A stretch of DNA of 64,000 nucleotides, from the NCBI GenBank assembly GCA_963831645.1, contig CAWHQZ010000028.1:434001-498000 (forward strand), written 5' to 3'. Shown here piece by piece: positions 24,634 through 33,933 of this stretch. Within the stretch, counting starts at the first letter, position 1. The number at the start of each line of letters is the position of its first letter. The DNA is from CAWHQZ01 sp963831645 (GTDB taxonomy: Bacteria; Pseudomonadota; Alphaproteobacteria; Rhizobiales; Aestuariivirgaceae). A program made the position numbers and the translations under genes. Under the pieces are notes generated by a model. It was not told where the DNA came from. It did no database searches and saw only the letters and a list, made by a program, of their open reading frames with translations.

Positions 24634-26021
24634 TTGTAGAAATGGCACCATGCCGAATGCGCCGCTGCCCGGGCACTTGAAGGGTCCAGCTCCACCGCTC
24701 GTTCGGCGTACGCCAGCGCTTGCGCGTTGTCGGCGCGCCGGTAGTTCAGAGTGAATGCTTTGGCCTGAAGAACCAGGTCATAGGCTCGTAAGGCCGCCGG
24801 GCTGAGCCTTCCGGCGCGGTCCCGGCTGGCCGCCTCGACCCGCCCGCTGACCGCCGCCGCGACCGAGCGCGCCACTTCATCCTGCACCGAAAAAATGTCC
24901 ACGAGCTCGCGATCGTAACGTTCCGCCCACCATTGATTTCCGGTAGCGGCGTCCACGAGCTGGGCATTGACGCGCACCCGGTCGCCGGCCCTGCGAACGC
25001 TTCCTTCCACCGCATAGGCCACGCCCAGTTCCCGGGCGATATCCTGGACCTTGATCGGCTTTCCCCTGAATGCGAACGATGACTGCCGCGCGATCACCAG
25101 CAGCGAACGGAACCGCGAAAGTTCGGTGATGATGTCGTCGGTGATGCCGTCACTGAAATACTGCTGGTCTGGATCACCGCCCAGATTGTCGAACGGCAGG
25201 ACGGCGATCGTGGGTTTTTCGGAAAGTGTCGCCTCGGTTTGCGCTGCGGCAACTTGGCCCTTCGTCGCGAGGGCCTCATCGCTCCGCGCTGCGGCGACGA
25301 CGCGCCGCTGCCGGATCTCATCGTAGAGCCGGGTGGTCTCCGGCTCCGGCGCTACTGCGAGTTGCTCGCGCAGCCGCGCGCACAGTCCCTCATAAAGTTT
25401 CAGCGCCTGAACGGTCTGGCCCTGACCGGCATGAAACTGCATCAGCGACCGGCATGCCTTCTCCTGTAGTGGATCGCGCTCGAGCAGCAGCCGCGCGGCA
25501 TCGGCGGCGGCATCCGGCAGGCCTGCTTTGGTGGACTCCTCGATCAACCGGTTCAGCGCCCCTTCGTACATGTGCCGCAGCCGCTGGCGCTCGACCAGCA
25601 GCCATTCCTCGAACGGCGCGCAGCGGATCGTGAAACCGTCCAGGAGGTCGCCCTGGTACACTCCGACGGCCTGATGGAGCGATTGCAGCGTTCCGGCGCG
25701 CAAAAGCTGATCGAAAAGCAAGGCATCGACGGTCAAGGCCGCCGGATCGAGCCGTACAACTTGCCGGTCGGCGAAGATTGCCGGCACGGCCGTCGCCTCG
25801 AGCTTCTGGCGAAGCCTGGTCAACGCGTGTTTCAGGCTGTCGCGGGCCTGGGGATCGCCATGGTCGCCCCACAACAGGCTCGCCAGCTTCTCACGCGCTT
25901 GGCCCGTTCCGGCGGAGATGGCGAGGAATGCCAGCAGCGCCCGGTCCTTCTGACCCGGCAGCTCGATCACCTCGCCGCCGGCGAGGCGCAGTTCGAAGCC
26001 TCCGAGGAGTGTCAGTTTCAC
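24546..26021 (-). CDS. SARP/BTAD-type regulator with TolB-like domain, C-terminally truncated
   Basis: The 491-residue product has an OmpR-like winged helix (LLGGFELRLAGG, LLWGDHGDPQARDSLKHALT), a BTAD domain (APFEEWLLVERQRLRHMYEG) and a TolB-N/FlgO-like segment (TIAVLPFDNLGGDPDQQYFS, VEGSVRRAGDRVRVNAQLVD). The first TPR motif (ALAYAERAVELDPSSA) follows. Homologues continue with several more TPRs. Here the sequence ends RDSLDRFCPPQFQPRPRSP, where the last part is antisense to the M24 gene. A deletion therefore removed the TPR tail and fused the two genes tail to tail. Whether it still regulates is doubtful. Confidence 0.75.
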   Translation of the reverse strand: MKLTLLGGFELRLAGGEVIELPGQKDRALLAFLAISAGTGQAREKLASLLWGDHGDPQARDSLKHALTRLRQKLEATAVPAIFADRQVVRLDPAALTVDALLFDQLLRAGTLQSLHQAVGVYQGDLLDGFTIRCAPFEEWLLVERQRLRHMYEGALNRLIEESTKAGLPDAAADAARLLLERDPLQEKACRSLMQFHAGQGQTVQALKLYEGLCARLREQLAVAPEPETTRLYDEIRQRRVVAAARSDEALATKGQVAAAQTEATLSEKPTIAVLPFDNLGGDPDQQYFSDGITDDIITELSRFRSLLVIARQSSFAFRGKPIKVQDIARELGVAYAVEGSVRRAGDRVRVNAQLVDAATGNQWWAERYDRELVDIFSVQDEVARSVAAAVSGRVEAASRDRAGRLSPAALRAYDLVLQAKAFTLNYRRADNAQALAYAERAVELDPSSARAAAHSAWCHFYNYMACWRDNPRDSLDRFCPPQFQPRPRSP

Positions 26022-26208
26022 GGGCCGCTAGTGCCTCGCATCACGGTTCTGCTGGCTGCAGCAGTGCCCCTGCCTCGTCTGCAATAACGCACATTTACCG
26101 ATCGGCACAACGTTTGCCTTCCGAATTCCCGTCGCAGTCCCGCGCCGGCCCACGGCCGTTTCCCGTGGAGGACGTACCAATGGCTCCGAGCAACGGAGCT
26201 CGAGGTCC

Positions 26209-27132
26209 ATGACAAGCGCTGCGACTTCCCGTCCCTTACACACCCATTTCAACGCGAATAACAAGGCGGCTCGGCCATCGGCCAGGATGCTTGGCGCCTG
26301 GCTGGTGATCGTGTCCACGATCGCCATCGCGGTGGTCCCGAGTTTCGCCAGGCTCGCCTACGACGGGGGCAGCAACACGCTGACCGTCATCACGGCGCGC
26401 AGCGTTGTGACCGTACTGCTGACCTGGCTCCTGATCGCCCTCTGCGGCCAGTCGCTGCGCGTCGGCGCAAGGCCGATGCTGATCTGCCTGGTTTCCGGGG
26501 TCTGCTACGCGGTCATGCTCTACGGATTTCTCGGGGCGGTCGAGTTCATTCCCGTCAATACGGTGATTCTCATCTTTTTCATTCACCCCCTGCTGGTGGG
26601 GTTGCTGGCCGCCCGCCTCGGACAAGAGGCGATATCCAAGAGGATGATGCTGGTTCTGCTGGCAGCATTCGGGGGACTGGCGCTGGCGGTCGGCGCTTCC
26701 TTTGCCCAGTTGAATGTGACCGGCATCGTGCTGGCGGCGATTGCAGCCATAACCGGTTCCCTGGTCATCATCGGCAATGGCCGCGCCGCCAAGGAGGCCG
26801 GTGGCCTCGCGGTCGTCTTCTACATGATGCTCTCGGCGGCCATTACGCTCGTCACAGCTTTCATGTTCTGCGGCGACCTGGAACTGCCAGCGGCCGCGAC
26901 GGGTTGGCTTGGCTTTGCCGGGGTCGCCCTCGGCTCCACCGTCGGCACGCTGACGTTTTTCTGTGCGGTGCCCATGATTGGCGCGGTCCGGGCCACCATG
27001 ATCAGCAACGTCGAGCCGCTGCTTGGCATCGCTTTTGCGGTAGTGCTTCTGGGCGAAGAGCTGTCCGGGCTTCAGATGGCAGGCATTGCCACGGTTCTGG
27101 CGTCGATCGTGGCGATAGAACTGAAGAAGTGA
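26209..27132 (+). CDS. EamA/DMT-family transporter
   Basis: The 307-residue protein has about ten hydrophobic segments arranged as two EamA repeats (SFARLAYDGGSNTLTVITAR in the first, VEPLLGIAFAVVLLGEEL in the second, the conserved end of the repeat). It is a drug/metabolite-type exporter of the inner membrane; the substrate is unknown. The convergent regulator ends left of it and the gene starts in a separate unit. The stop overlaps a fragment of a penicillin-binding protein. Confidence 0.85.
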   Translation: MTSAATSRPLHTHFNANNKAARPSARMLGAWLVIVSTIAIAVVPSFARLAYDGGSNTLTVITARSVVTVLLTWLLIALCGQSLRVGARPMLICLVSGVCYAVMLYGFLGAVEFIPVNTVILIFFIHPLLVGLLAARLGQEAISKRMMLVLLAAFGGLALAVGASFAQLNVTGIVLAAIAAITGSLVIIGNGRAAKEAGGLAVVFYMMLSAAITLVTAFMFCGDLELPAAATGWLGFAGVALGSTVGTLTFFCAVPMIGAVRATMISNVEPLLGIAFAVVLLGEELSGLQMAGIATVLASIVAIELKK

Positions 27133-27218
27133 CGGGCGGAAAGTTTCCGGCCGCGATCTGGAAGGAGTTCATGACCGAAGCGCTCGAGAATGCCCGGACC
27201 GTGTGCCAGAACCCGTAG
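27129..27218 (+). pseudogene. C-terminal fragment of a class A penicillin-binding protein
   Basis: In phase from 27129 the codons read VTGGKFPAAIWKEFMTEALE and end at a TAG at 27216. The pattern TGG-x-x-PA-x-IW-x-x-FM is the usual end of PBP1-type transpeptidases. Nothing of the rest of the gene is left; the EamA gene occupies the upstream sequence. It is a deletion scar. Confidence 0.55.
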
Positions 27219-27467
27219 CCGTCGCGGCAACCCGTCCGCTGCTATCGAGGGCGATCATCCCGGAAGATTTTTCGGCGTGGCCGCCGCTGCCGCTATGACG
27301 CCTGCGCCAGAGCATATCGTTCCTTCCGTCCTTCCGACTGCAGCTATCAGCTCACTCGTGGGTCGCGCAAGCTCTGTCGGAAGGGTGAGTTGGTTGCTGA
27401 CCTGGGCTCTGAGGCGGAGAGAGCGCTTGATAGACCGCGCTCTGCATATTGATGAAGGAGGAAACTC

Positions 27468-28315
27468 ATGGATATCGCAGCGATTGGCCGCCAGTTTGGT
27501 CTCGATGAGGCGCAGACGCGCGCCGCGCTGGATGCGCTTGCTCCCGTTGTTGCGGCAGGTATGCGGCGGAGCGCCCAGACGCCGGAGGGCCTGCAGGAGA
27601 TTTTCAAGTCGGTGCTGACCGGCGGCTATGGCGACGCTCTCGAAGATGAGCAGGCGATCAGCCTCGACCAGGCCAAACCCGCCGGTGACGACATTCTCGG
27701 CCAGATTTTCGGCAACAAGGAAGCGAGCCGCGAGGTGGCGCAACGGCTTTCGGCCACGTCCGGCATTGGCGCCGCTGTCCTGAAGAAACTGCTTCCCGTC
27801 ATTGCGATGATCGTCATGGGTGCGTTGGCCAAGAAGATGGGCGTCGGGCGTGCCAACGCCGACACCGGCGGGGGTCGGGCGGGCGGGGGGCAGAAACCCC
27901 AGGCGGATTCGGGCGGCGGGCTCGGCGACATCCTGAAGGACGTGCTCGGCGGCGGCCAGCAGCCGCTCAGCGCGCCCCGCAACCTGCACCCTCACCGCGA
28001 GGCCGAGGTTCGGCAATCCGCTCGAGGACATTCTGAGCGACATCCTCAGCGGCGGGGCCAACAATGGCCGAGTCGTCGTCAAGCAAATCCCGCCCGACCA
28101 GATGGGCGACATTCTGAGGGACATTTTCGCATTTTGGCGGTAACTTTCCTGGCGGCGCCGGCGGGACCGGTGCGCCACAACGCCAGCCGCCGCAGGAGTC
28201 GATCACCCGCGGCCGCAACACCCTCGATGACATTCTGGGCCGCGGGACAAAGACCGGCAACGCCGCGGACGACCTCCTCAATTCCGTCGAGGACGCTGTC
28301 AGCCGTCGTCTGTAG
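27468..28315 (+). pseudogene. DUF937 protein with two frameshifts
   Basis: The ATG follows a perfect AAGGAGG. The first about 165 residues form a DUF937 domain (GRQFGLDEAQTRAALDALAP, GVGRANADTGGG near its end). Near 27975 the protein moves to a second frame (FGNPLEDILSDILSGGANNG, QIPPDQMGDILRDIF) and near 28130 to a third (GGNFPGGAGGTGAP, GRNTLDDILGRGTKTG), ending at TAG 28313. The repeated (L/D)DIL motifs in all three frames show that this was one protein. The shifts fall in very GC-rich sequence, where read errors are common. DUF937 function is unknown. Confidence 0.75.
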
Positions 28316-28463
28316 CCGCCGTTAACTGGAGCAAACTGACGCCCTTCCTGCTGCGTGGGACCAAGGTCCAACTATCAGAACAGCAGCGTTGCCGTTATGG
28401 ATTAAGAATGATTTCTGATTTCGATTGCGGTGATGGGAGATAGCCTCGCAAGGAGATCATCGG

Positions 28464-28658
28464 ATGCACTCAACAGGTAAACGAGAAGAGCTGGACCGCC
28501 TTTCAGAGCAATCCAAACAACCGCGAAGCATGCGCCGAGACCTGATTCTTCGTCTTGTCGAGGAGGACATTCATCGTTTCTTCGATGGCGATGAGCATGG
28601 CCCCTTGGCCGCAAAGGCCATCTGCGATCGAAAACGTCTCAGCAGCATCGCTTCCTAG
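28464..28658 (+). CDS. Small hypothetical protein
   Basis: The 64-residue product has a good AAGGAG about 9 bases before its ATG. It is charged and helical (RRDLILRLVEEDIHRFFDGD) with no known motif. The ribosome binding site is the main support. Confidence 0.45.
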   Translation: MHSTGKREELDRLSEQSKQPRSMRRDLILRLVEEDIHRFFDGDEHGPLAAKAICDRKRLSSIAS

Positions 28659-28691
28659 AATTGGCGCCCGGGACCTTCGGACAACGAGCTA

Positions 28692-28805
28692 ATGCAAGAA
28701 CGCAGTACTTCTTCTCAGCCCGATGTTACGTTTCTGAAGGATATTCTGGGCGTGTTGATCTTCCTGGCTACAGCAAGTTTCACGGTTGTTTTCCTGTTCC
28801 TCTAG
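28692..28805 (+). CDS. Single-span membrane peptide
   Basis: The 37-residue frame begins MQERSTSSQPDVTFLKDILG and ends in a 20-residue hydrophobic helix (VLIFLATASFTVVFLFL). No clear ribosome binding site is seen. It may be a small membrane regulator, but a chance frame cannot be excluded. Confidence 0.35.
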   Translation: MQERSTSSQPDVTFLKDILGVLIFLATASFTVVFLFL

Positions 28806-28885
28806 CGCCCGTGCCAGCCAACCGGCGCCGGGGATAGGGTGGCGAGGCGCCCCCGGCACTGCCTTTTTGTGCGGAGCAAAGGTTT

Positions 28886-29226
28886 CTAATTGTTCCTGCT
28901 CAGACGGAGCATGGCGGCTCCGGTCTGGTCGAACAGCAGGAGCCTTCCGTAGTCGATGCGCCACGATCTGACGCGCGCCAGGAGGCGGTGAAATCCGGTT
29001 TCCTGGCCCAGGATAGCCGGAGAGCAGGCCTTGCGTGTGCTCGTGTCTCCGGTCGCTGCTCCGAAATAGCGATTGCAGCGCCCATGCCGGTCACGTCATC
29101 GATGAGACCGCATCCACCCATGACCTCCACGAGCCACCTCCCCGCGGGTGACGAGGGACTGGCAACGGCTGGCCAAGATAGCAGGGCGAAAAGAATGAAA
29201 ACTGCTGCAGACGGTTTGCACGACAT
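28886..29226 (-). pseudogene. META/HslJ-domain exported protein, frameshifted
   Basis: A signal peptide (AAVFILFALLSWPAVASP) is followed by GRWLVEVMGGCGLIDD. From about 29090 the conserved continuation is in another frame: CNRYFGAATGDTSTRKACSP, then LLARVRSWRIDYGRLLLFD and the stop at 28886. CNRYFG and ACSPAI are hallmark META motifs. The middle is also shorter than in relatives. A second, intact META gene lies at 37468. Confidence 0.65.
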
Positions 29227-29431
29227 CTCGACATCAGTGCCCCCGGGCTATTGTTCTCAGGGGCTACCCCTACGCAAGTTCAGGATCACCCGTTGTAGCG
29301 GGATACGACAGCGCTCTAAACCAACGGATACCGACCCCATACTTGAGGCTAATTGTGCGCTGCAACCGATTCGTCGTAGAGCTGCAATAATAGACTGTGC
29401 ATAACGCAGCTTTCACAGGGAAGGATGTGAG

Positions 29432-30067
29432 TTGAGTAATCAATCCCCGATCGTTCACGTAGTCGATGACGATCCCTCTGTCCTGAAGGCATTTGCCCGC
29501 CTCTTGGCAACAGAAGGTTACGAGACGAGGCAGTTTCCATCGCCCCGCTCGTTCCTTGACCAGCACGATCCCAATTTGCCGGGTTGCATCATCCTGGATG
29601 TCGCCCTTCCGGAGCTCAGCGGGCTCGATCTGCAGCGGTTGATCGCCGGCTCGAAGCTCTCCCAGCCGATCATCTTTGTCTCCGGCTGTTCCAATGTTCC
29701 GACCAGCGTTGCAGCGATGAAGAGTGGCGCTTTCGATTTCCTGACCAAGCCGGTGAACAGTGGCGCTCTGCTGAGAGCAGTGAGGGAAGCGATCCGGAAG
29801 GACGCAGAGGCGCGCGAGTCCTCAGCCGAGCTCGATCAGTTGGAGGAGCGGCTGTCAAGATTGAGCCCGCGCGAACGAGCGGTGTTCGCCCAGGTGGTGC
29901 TGGGACGGCTCAACAAGCAAATTGCCACCGCTTTGGGTATCGTCGAGAAGACGGTCAAGGTGCATCGCGGCAGGATGATGAGAAAGATGGGCGCGCGGAC
30001 CGTTGCAGAGCTGGTCCGCATCGCCGAGCGCCTCGGGGATACCTCTGGTCGAGGTGGTGATCCTTAG
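29432..30067 (+). CDS. FixJ-family response regulator (REC + LuxR HTH)
   Basis: The 211-residue product has a receiver domain (HVVDDDPSVLKAFARLLATE; phospho-acceptor Asp in CIILDVALPELSG; Lys in DFLTKPV) and a C-terminal LuxR-type helix-turn-helix (LSPRERAVFAQVVLGRLNKQ, VEKTVKVHRGRMMRKM). A TTG start at 29432 preceded by AAGGATGTGAG fits the family N-terminus. The adjacent convergent histidine kinase gene (30109-30895), the probable partner, is frameshifted, so this regulator may now be an orphan. Confidence 0.85.
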   Translation: MSNQSPIVHVVDDDPSVLKAFARLLATEGYETRQFPSPRSFLDQHDPNLPGCIILDVALPELSGLDLQRLIAGSKLSQPIIFVSGCSNVPTSVAAMKSGAFDFLTKPVNSGALLRAVREAIRKDAEARESSAELDQLEERLSRLSPRERAVFAQVVLGRLNKQIATALGIVEKTVKVHRGRMMRKMGARTVAELVRIAERLGDTSGRGGDP

Positions 30068-30108
30068 AACTTCGCACCCAGCAAGACCCGATAGGTGCGC
30101 GTCAGTGT

Positions 30109-30895
30109 TCAGCTGCAGGATTCTGTCGCATCCGCCCGAGAAGCCGTGAACCGGACCGGGAGCGTGAAATAGAACCGTGCCCCGCCCTCCGGCAGGTTCT
30201 CGGCGTCGATCATGCCTCCGTGCGACTGAATGATGGTGCGTGTGATGGCGAGTCCCATACCCAATCCTTCCGCCTTGGTGCTGAAGAAGCGCTCGAAGAG
30301 CCGGTCCCGCTTTTCTTGGGTTATTCCAGGCCCCCGGTCGTGGACGCTGACTTCGGCCTCGGAGGCTCCTCTTTTCCTGGTCGTGACGATAATCTTGCGA
30401 CTGGTCACCGGTGTGTGACGCATGGCCTCGATGGAATTGACGATGAGATTGATGAGGACCTGATGGAGTTCGACTGGATCGCCGTCGACTGCCGGCAGAT
30501 CAGGCTCCAACTCGGCTCTCAGGCCACAAGAGCGGAACAACGCCTCCGGGTTCACCATACGCAGCACCCGCCTGACGATGTCGTTCAGATCGAGGGAACT
30601 CACGAACGGTCTTTCCCTTTTTTGCCATGCGGCGAATGCCGTGAATCACGTCGCCGGCGCGGCGGACATCCCTTTTTATGTCTGCGAGGATGTTGCGAAA
30701 TTCGTCTAGGTCGGTCGGCTGCCGGCGGAGCAGGCGCTCGCCGACGTCGGCGTTGCTCATTATGGCTGTGAGCGGCTGAGTCAATTCATGAGCGAGCGAC
30801 ACCGCCATCTCCCCCATTACTGCAACCCGGGCGAGATGGGCCAACTCCTCGCGATTTAGCTGCAACTGCAAGGCAGCCTGCTTTTGCACTGTCAT
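30109..30895 (-). pseudogene. Sensor histidine kinase, frameshifted and without sensor domain
   Basis: The first frame holds the HisKA helix with the phosphorylated His in AVSLAHELTQPLTAIMSNAD. Near 30605 the protein changes frame at an A6/G3 run (gcaaaaaaggg on the minus strand). It then continues SSLDLNDIVRRVLRMVNPEA with the N box (INLIVNSIEAMR), the G1 box (HDRGPGI) and the G2 box (GLGMGLAITRTIIQSHGG). No PAS or transmembrane sensor precedes the HisKA part. FixL-type kinases look like this C-terminal half. The shift separates dimerisation and ATP-binding domains, so the kinase is dead unless the homopolymer is miscounted. Confidence 0.8.
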
Positions 30896-30996
30896 ATTGA
30901 TTGTCGCTCTCCGCGATCCATGTATGATTGATTTAGCTGACAGAAAATCATATATTTATTGCATGATCAAGGATTAAATCAACCAATTGCCTGACA

Positions 30997-31015
30997 ACCG
31001 GCTTGGCAAGCCGGT
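30997..31015. promoter_or_regulatory. Palindromic operator candidate upstream of the CarH-like regulator
   Basis: ACCGGCTTGGCAAGCCGGT is a perfect 9-bp inverted repeat around a central G, 23 bases before the ATG at 31039 and between two divergent genes. MerR/CarH-type regulators often bind such sites to repress their own promoter; binding here is inferred. Confidence 0.55.
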
Positions 31016-31038
31016 CGAGTCATGGGACACAGACGGGC

Positions 31039-31863
31039 ATGGTTTCAAACGATGATCCGATGGTCACCACCGGCGAGGCCGCCCAGCGGCTTGGCGTAAC
31101 CGCCGCCACCATCCAGCGCTGGGTAGATGGAGGGGTGCTGCACGCCGAGCGGACTCCAGGCGGCCACCGTCGAATTCCGGTGGCGGAGCTGCGCCGTCTC
31201 ATCGCGTCAACGCGCCCGGCAGAGCTAAAGGGTCCGGTGGCCGGCTGGCTCGCCGCGCTGTTGCAGGGCGAGACGCTCAGCCTGAGGTCGGCCCTGCTCG
31301 CCGCCCGGCAGCGCTCCGGCAGCTGGGCGGAACTGGCCGACGAGGTGGCCTCGGCAGTAGCCGAGCTCGGACGGCATTGGGAAGCCGGAGCGTGTCTGGT
31401 ATTCGAGGAGCACGCGGCGAGCGAGGCCTTGCGGCGCGCCATCGCGATGTGCGCCGGGGCGATCGCGCGGCCGGAGAACGCGCGCTCAGCGGCGGTCTTT
31501 AGCGTGGCGGGCGAGCGTCACACGCTCGGCCTGTCGCTCGCCGAGCTGGTGTTCGCCGAGGCGGGCTGGGAAGTATTCTGGCTGGGGGAAGGGCCGCCGC
31601 TGGAGGAGATTGGTGTGCTGATCGACAAGAAGCGGCCCGACCTGCTGGTGGTGTCCGCATCGCCGGCCTGTCCGGCCACCGCGGTTGCCCGCTATCAGGA
31701 CGGTCTCCTGCGGGCCGCCAAACGGGCGCGCATCAGCGTCCTGTTGGGCGGTGGTGGCCACTGGAGGCCGACGCGTCAGGCGCGTCGCGTCGTGACCTTC
31801 GCCGAGCTCGATTTCTTCCTCGCCCGTTTCGGCAGGCCGTCCCGCCGCAAGTCGGCCGGCTAG
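31039..31863 (+). CDS. CarH/LitR-like MerR regulator with a B12-binding domain
   Basis: The 274-residue protein has an N-terminal MerR-type winged helix (TTGEAAQRLGVTAATIQRW, RTPGGHRRIPVAELRRL). A four-helix bundle carries W-x9-EH (Trp114, Glu124, His125), and a Rossmann-like cobalamin-binding domain carries E-x-H-x-x-G (Glu159, His161, Gly164). These are the signature residues of CarH-type photoreceptors, in which His161-equivalent binds cobalt and the W-x9-EH motif contacts the adenosyl group. The last part (LLVVSASPACPATAVARYQD, LLGGGGHW) completes the fold. A perfect palindrome lies before the start. Light-sensitive repression is a strong inference; the target genes are unknown. Confidence 0.8.
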   Translation: MVSNDDPMVTTGEAAQRLGVTAATIQRWVDGGVLHAERTPGGHRRIPVAELRRLIASTRPAELKGPVAGWLAALLQGETLSLRSALLAARQRSGSWAELADEVASAVAELGRHWEAGACLVFEEHAASEALRRAIAMCAGAIARPENARSAAVFSVAGERHTLGLSLAELVFAEAGWEVFWLGEGPPLEEIGVLIDKKRPDLLVVSASPACPATAVARYQDGLLRAAKRARISVLLGGGGHWRPTRQARRVVTFAELDFFLARFGRPSRRKSAG

Positions 31864-32017
31864 CGCCTTTTTACGGCGAAGTTGAAACCTTCGCGGTAGA
31901 GAAAGTGTGCGAAGTCTTCGATCGGGCGTTGGCCCTTGGTCCAATCGACTCATGGTTTCTGGCGTGCTTCACTTCCGCCACAATCGGCGTCAAGCCCGCT
32001 GAAACATGGAGGTAGAG

Positions 32018-33264
32018 ATGGCCATCAATCTCGTTTCGCTTGTAATGCAATCGCTGACGTCCGACATCGTCGCGAAGATAGCATCCGCGCTGGGCCTTGA
32101 TCGCAGTACCGGCCAGAAGGCCGTCAGCGCCGCAGTCCCGGCCATTCTTGCGGCGATTGCCGGAGCCGCCGCGAAACCGGGCGGAGCGCGCAAGCTTTCG
32201 GAAGCAGTTAGCCAGGAGGGCACATCAGCGCTCAGTAACCTCGGCAGGACACTCGAAGGGTCGGGGTACAAAGCGCTGGCGGAGCATGGTTCCGGAATGC
32301 TCGGCTCACTGCTCGGCAGCTCGACCCAGAGCGGGCTCGCGAGCGCGCTCGGCAGATTTGCGGGCATCGGCGAAGGGGCGAGCTCCTCCCTGCTGGGTCT
32401 GCTCGGCCCGGTCGTAGCTGCAACGCTCGGCAAGCAACAGAATTCCCAAGGTCTTGACGCCTCGGGGCTCGCAAATCTCCTCACCGCGCAAAGAGACAAC
32501 ATATCGGCGGCGTTGCCGTCCGGCTTTGCCAGTCTTCTCGGGGCACTGACGTACTCCATGGTCTCGGCGAGCGCGCAGCCTCGACGGCAAGATCGACAGA
32601 GACGGCAGCTTACCGGGCTGTCGACTACCGGGCGCCCGAAAAGGCCTCCTCCATGAGTTGGCTTGCCTGGGCGCTCCCGCTCATCGCACTGCTCGGGTTG
32701 GGCTGGTATTTCCTCGGCCAGCAGGCGCGCAAACCGGTCGAGACTGCCGCCACCACGACTACCCAGTCGACGAGCGAGTCCACCCCCGAGACTGCCGTGA
32801 CCACTGCTCCATCCACCGAGACGACTCCCGCGACCACTGCCACCGAGACGACCGCCGCGACCACTACTCCGTCCACCGAGACTGCCGCGACCACGACCAC
32901 GACCCAGTCCGCGTCTGAACCAGCGGTGGCAAGCCTGACCGTCGAGGGGGTCGATCTCGGTGCTTCGGTGACCTCCGCAATCGATCGCCTCAAGGCTTCA
33001 CTGGAGGGGATCACTGACAGCTCGACCGCCCAGGCCGCCCTGCCGAAGCTCCAGGAGGCAACCGAGGCCTTGGAGAAGGTCTCCGGAATGGCGGGTAAGT
33101 TCTCGGCGGAGCAGAAGACAGGACTGGCTGCCCTGATCGCTGCCGCTCTTCCGGCGCTCAATCCGCTTTTCGACAAGGTTCTGGCAATTCCGAGCGTGTC
33201 CCAGATTGCCAAGCCCTCCATCGATGCTCTTCGAACGAAACTGGATGCCTTGGCCACGGCTTGA
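32018..33264 (+). pseudogene. DUF937 membrane protein with one frameshift
   Basis: GGAGG lies 5 bases before the ATG at 32018. The first about 185 residues form a DUF937 domain (LVSLVMQSLTSDIVAKIASA, LLGSLLGSSTQSGLASALG). Near 32575 the reading continues in another frame (STARSTETAAYRAVDYRAPE) into a transmembrane helix (WALPLIALLGLGWYFLG) and a Thr-rich spacer of about 50 residues. A C-terminal helical domain (ASVTSAIDRLKASLEGITDS) follows, ending at 33264. DUF937, helix and spacer normally occur in one protein, so a single base change splits it. The 3' half could in theory start at ATG 32653. Confidence 0.75.
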
Positions 33265-33298
33265 CAGTCGAGGAAGTGGAAAGCAGGAGGCAAGCACA

Positions 33299-33829
33299 AT
33301 GGCATCAGCCTATTCCCAGGAAGAATTGTCGCTGCTGGCAACCACGCCACACCTCATCGGATCGACAATGGCCAGCGCCGCCAGCAGCGGCTTGTTCGGA
33401 ACGGGCAAGGAGCTGTTTGCCAGCGCCAGTTCGGTGCTGGCGGGCGTGAAGTCCTTTCCCGACAACCCCCTGATCAAGGAAATCGTTCCAGAGCCGCAGG
33501 CCGGCATGCAGGCGGCTATGGAGCGGGCCAGGAAGGCTCAAGGATGGGCGACGGCGCGATTGAAGGAGAAGGGAGTCACTTCCTTCGAAAAGCTGCGCTC
33601 TACCGTCCTTGATGACTGCCGCACCGTTGCTCGTCTGCTTGGCTCCAAATCGTCCGCGACTGAGGCTGCCGAGTACAAGCAATGGGCGATGTCGGTAGCC
33701 GAGAAGGTTGCGGCCGCAGCGAGCGAGGGTGGCATACTGGGCTTCGGCGGCGAGAAAATCAGCGCACCGGAAAAGCAGTTGCTGGGCGAAATTCGCGGGG
33801 CTCTCGGGGTCGACACTCCGATCGCCTGA
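33299..33829 (+). CDS. Hypothetical protein after the DUF937 gene
   Basis: The 176-residue product has a perfect AGGAGG 7 bases upstream of its ATG at 33299. It is Ala- and Ser-rich and largely helical, with STMASAASSGLFGTGKELFA and AEKVAAAASEGGILGFGGEK. Related proteins occur in many alphaproteobacteria without known function. Co-transcription with the DUF937 gene (35 bases apart) is likely. Confidence 0.7.
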   Translation: MASAYSQEELSLLATTPHLIGSTMASAASSGLFGTGKELFASASSVLAGVKSFPDNPLIKEIVPEPQAGMQAAMERARKAQGWATARLKEKGVTSFEKLRSTVLDDCRTVARLLGSKSSATEAAEYKQWAMSVAEKVAAAASEGGILGFGGEKISAPEKQLLGEIRGALGVDTPIA

Positions 33830-33933
33830 GCGGCGGAGCAACGCCGCGGCCAGGCTGCCGCCTCTCTCCGGCGAAGTTAAAATCCGTCTCCAGAGGCACC
33901 CGATGAATCGTACTGCGTCTTGCCGCTACTCTG

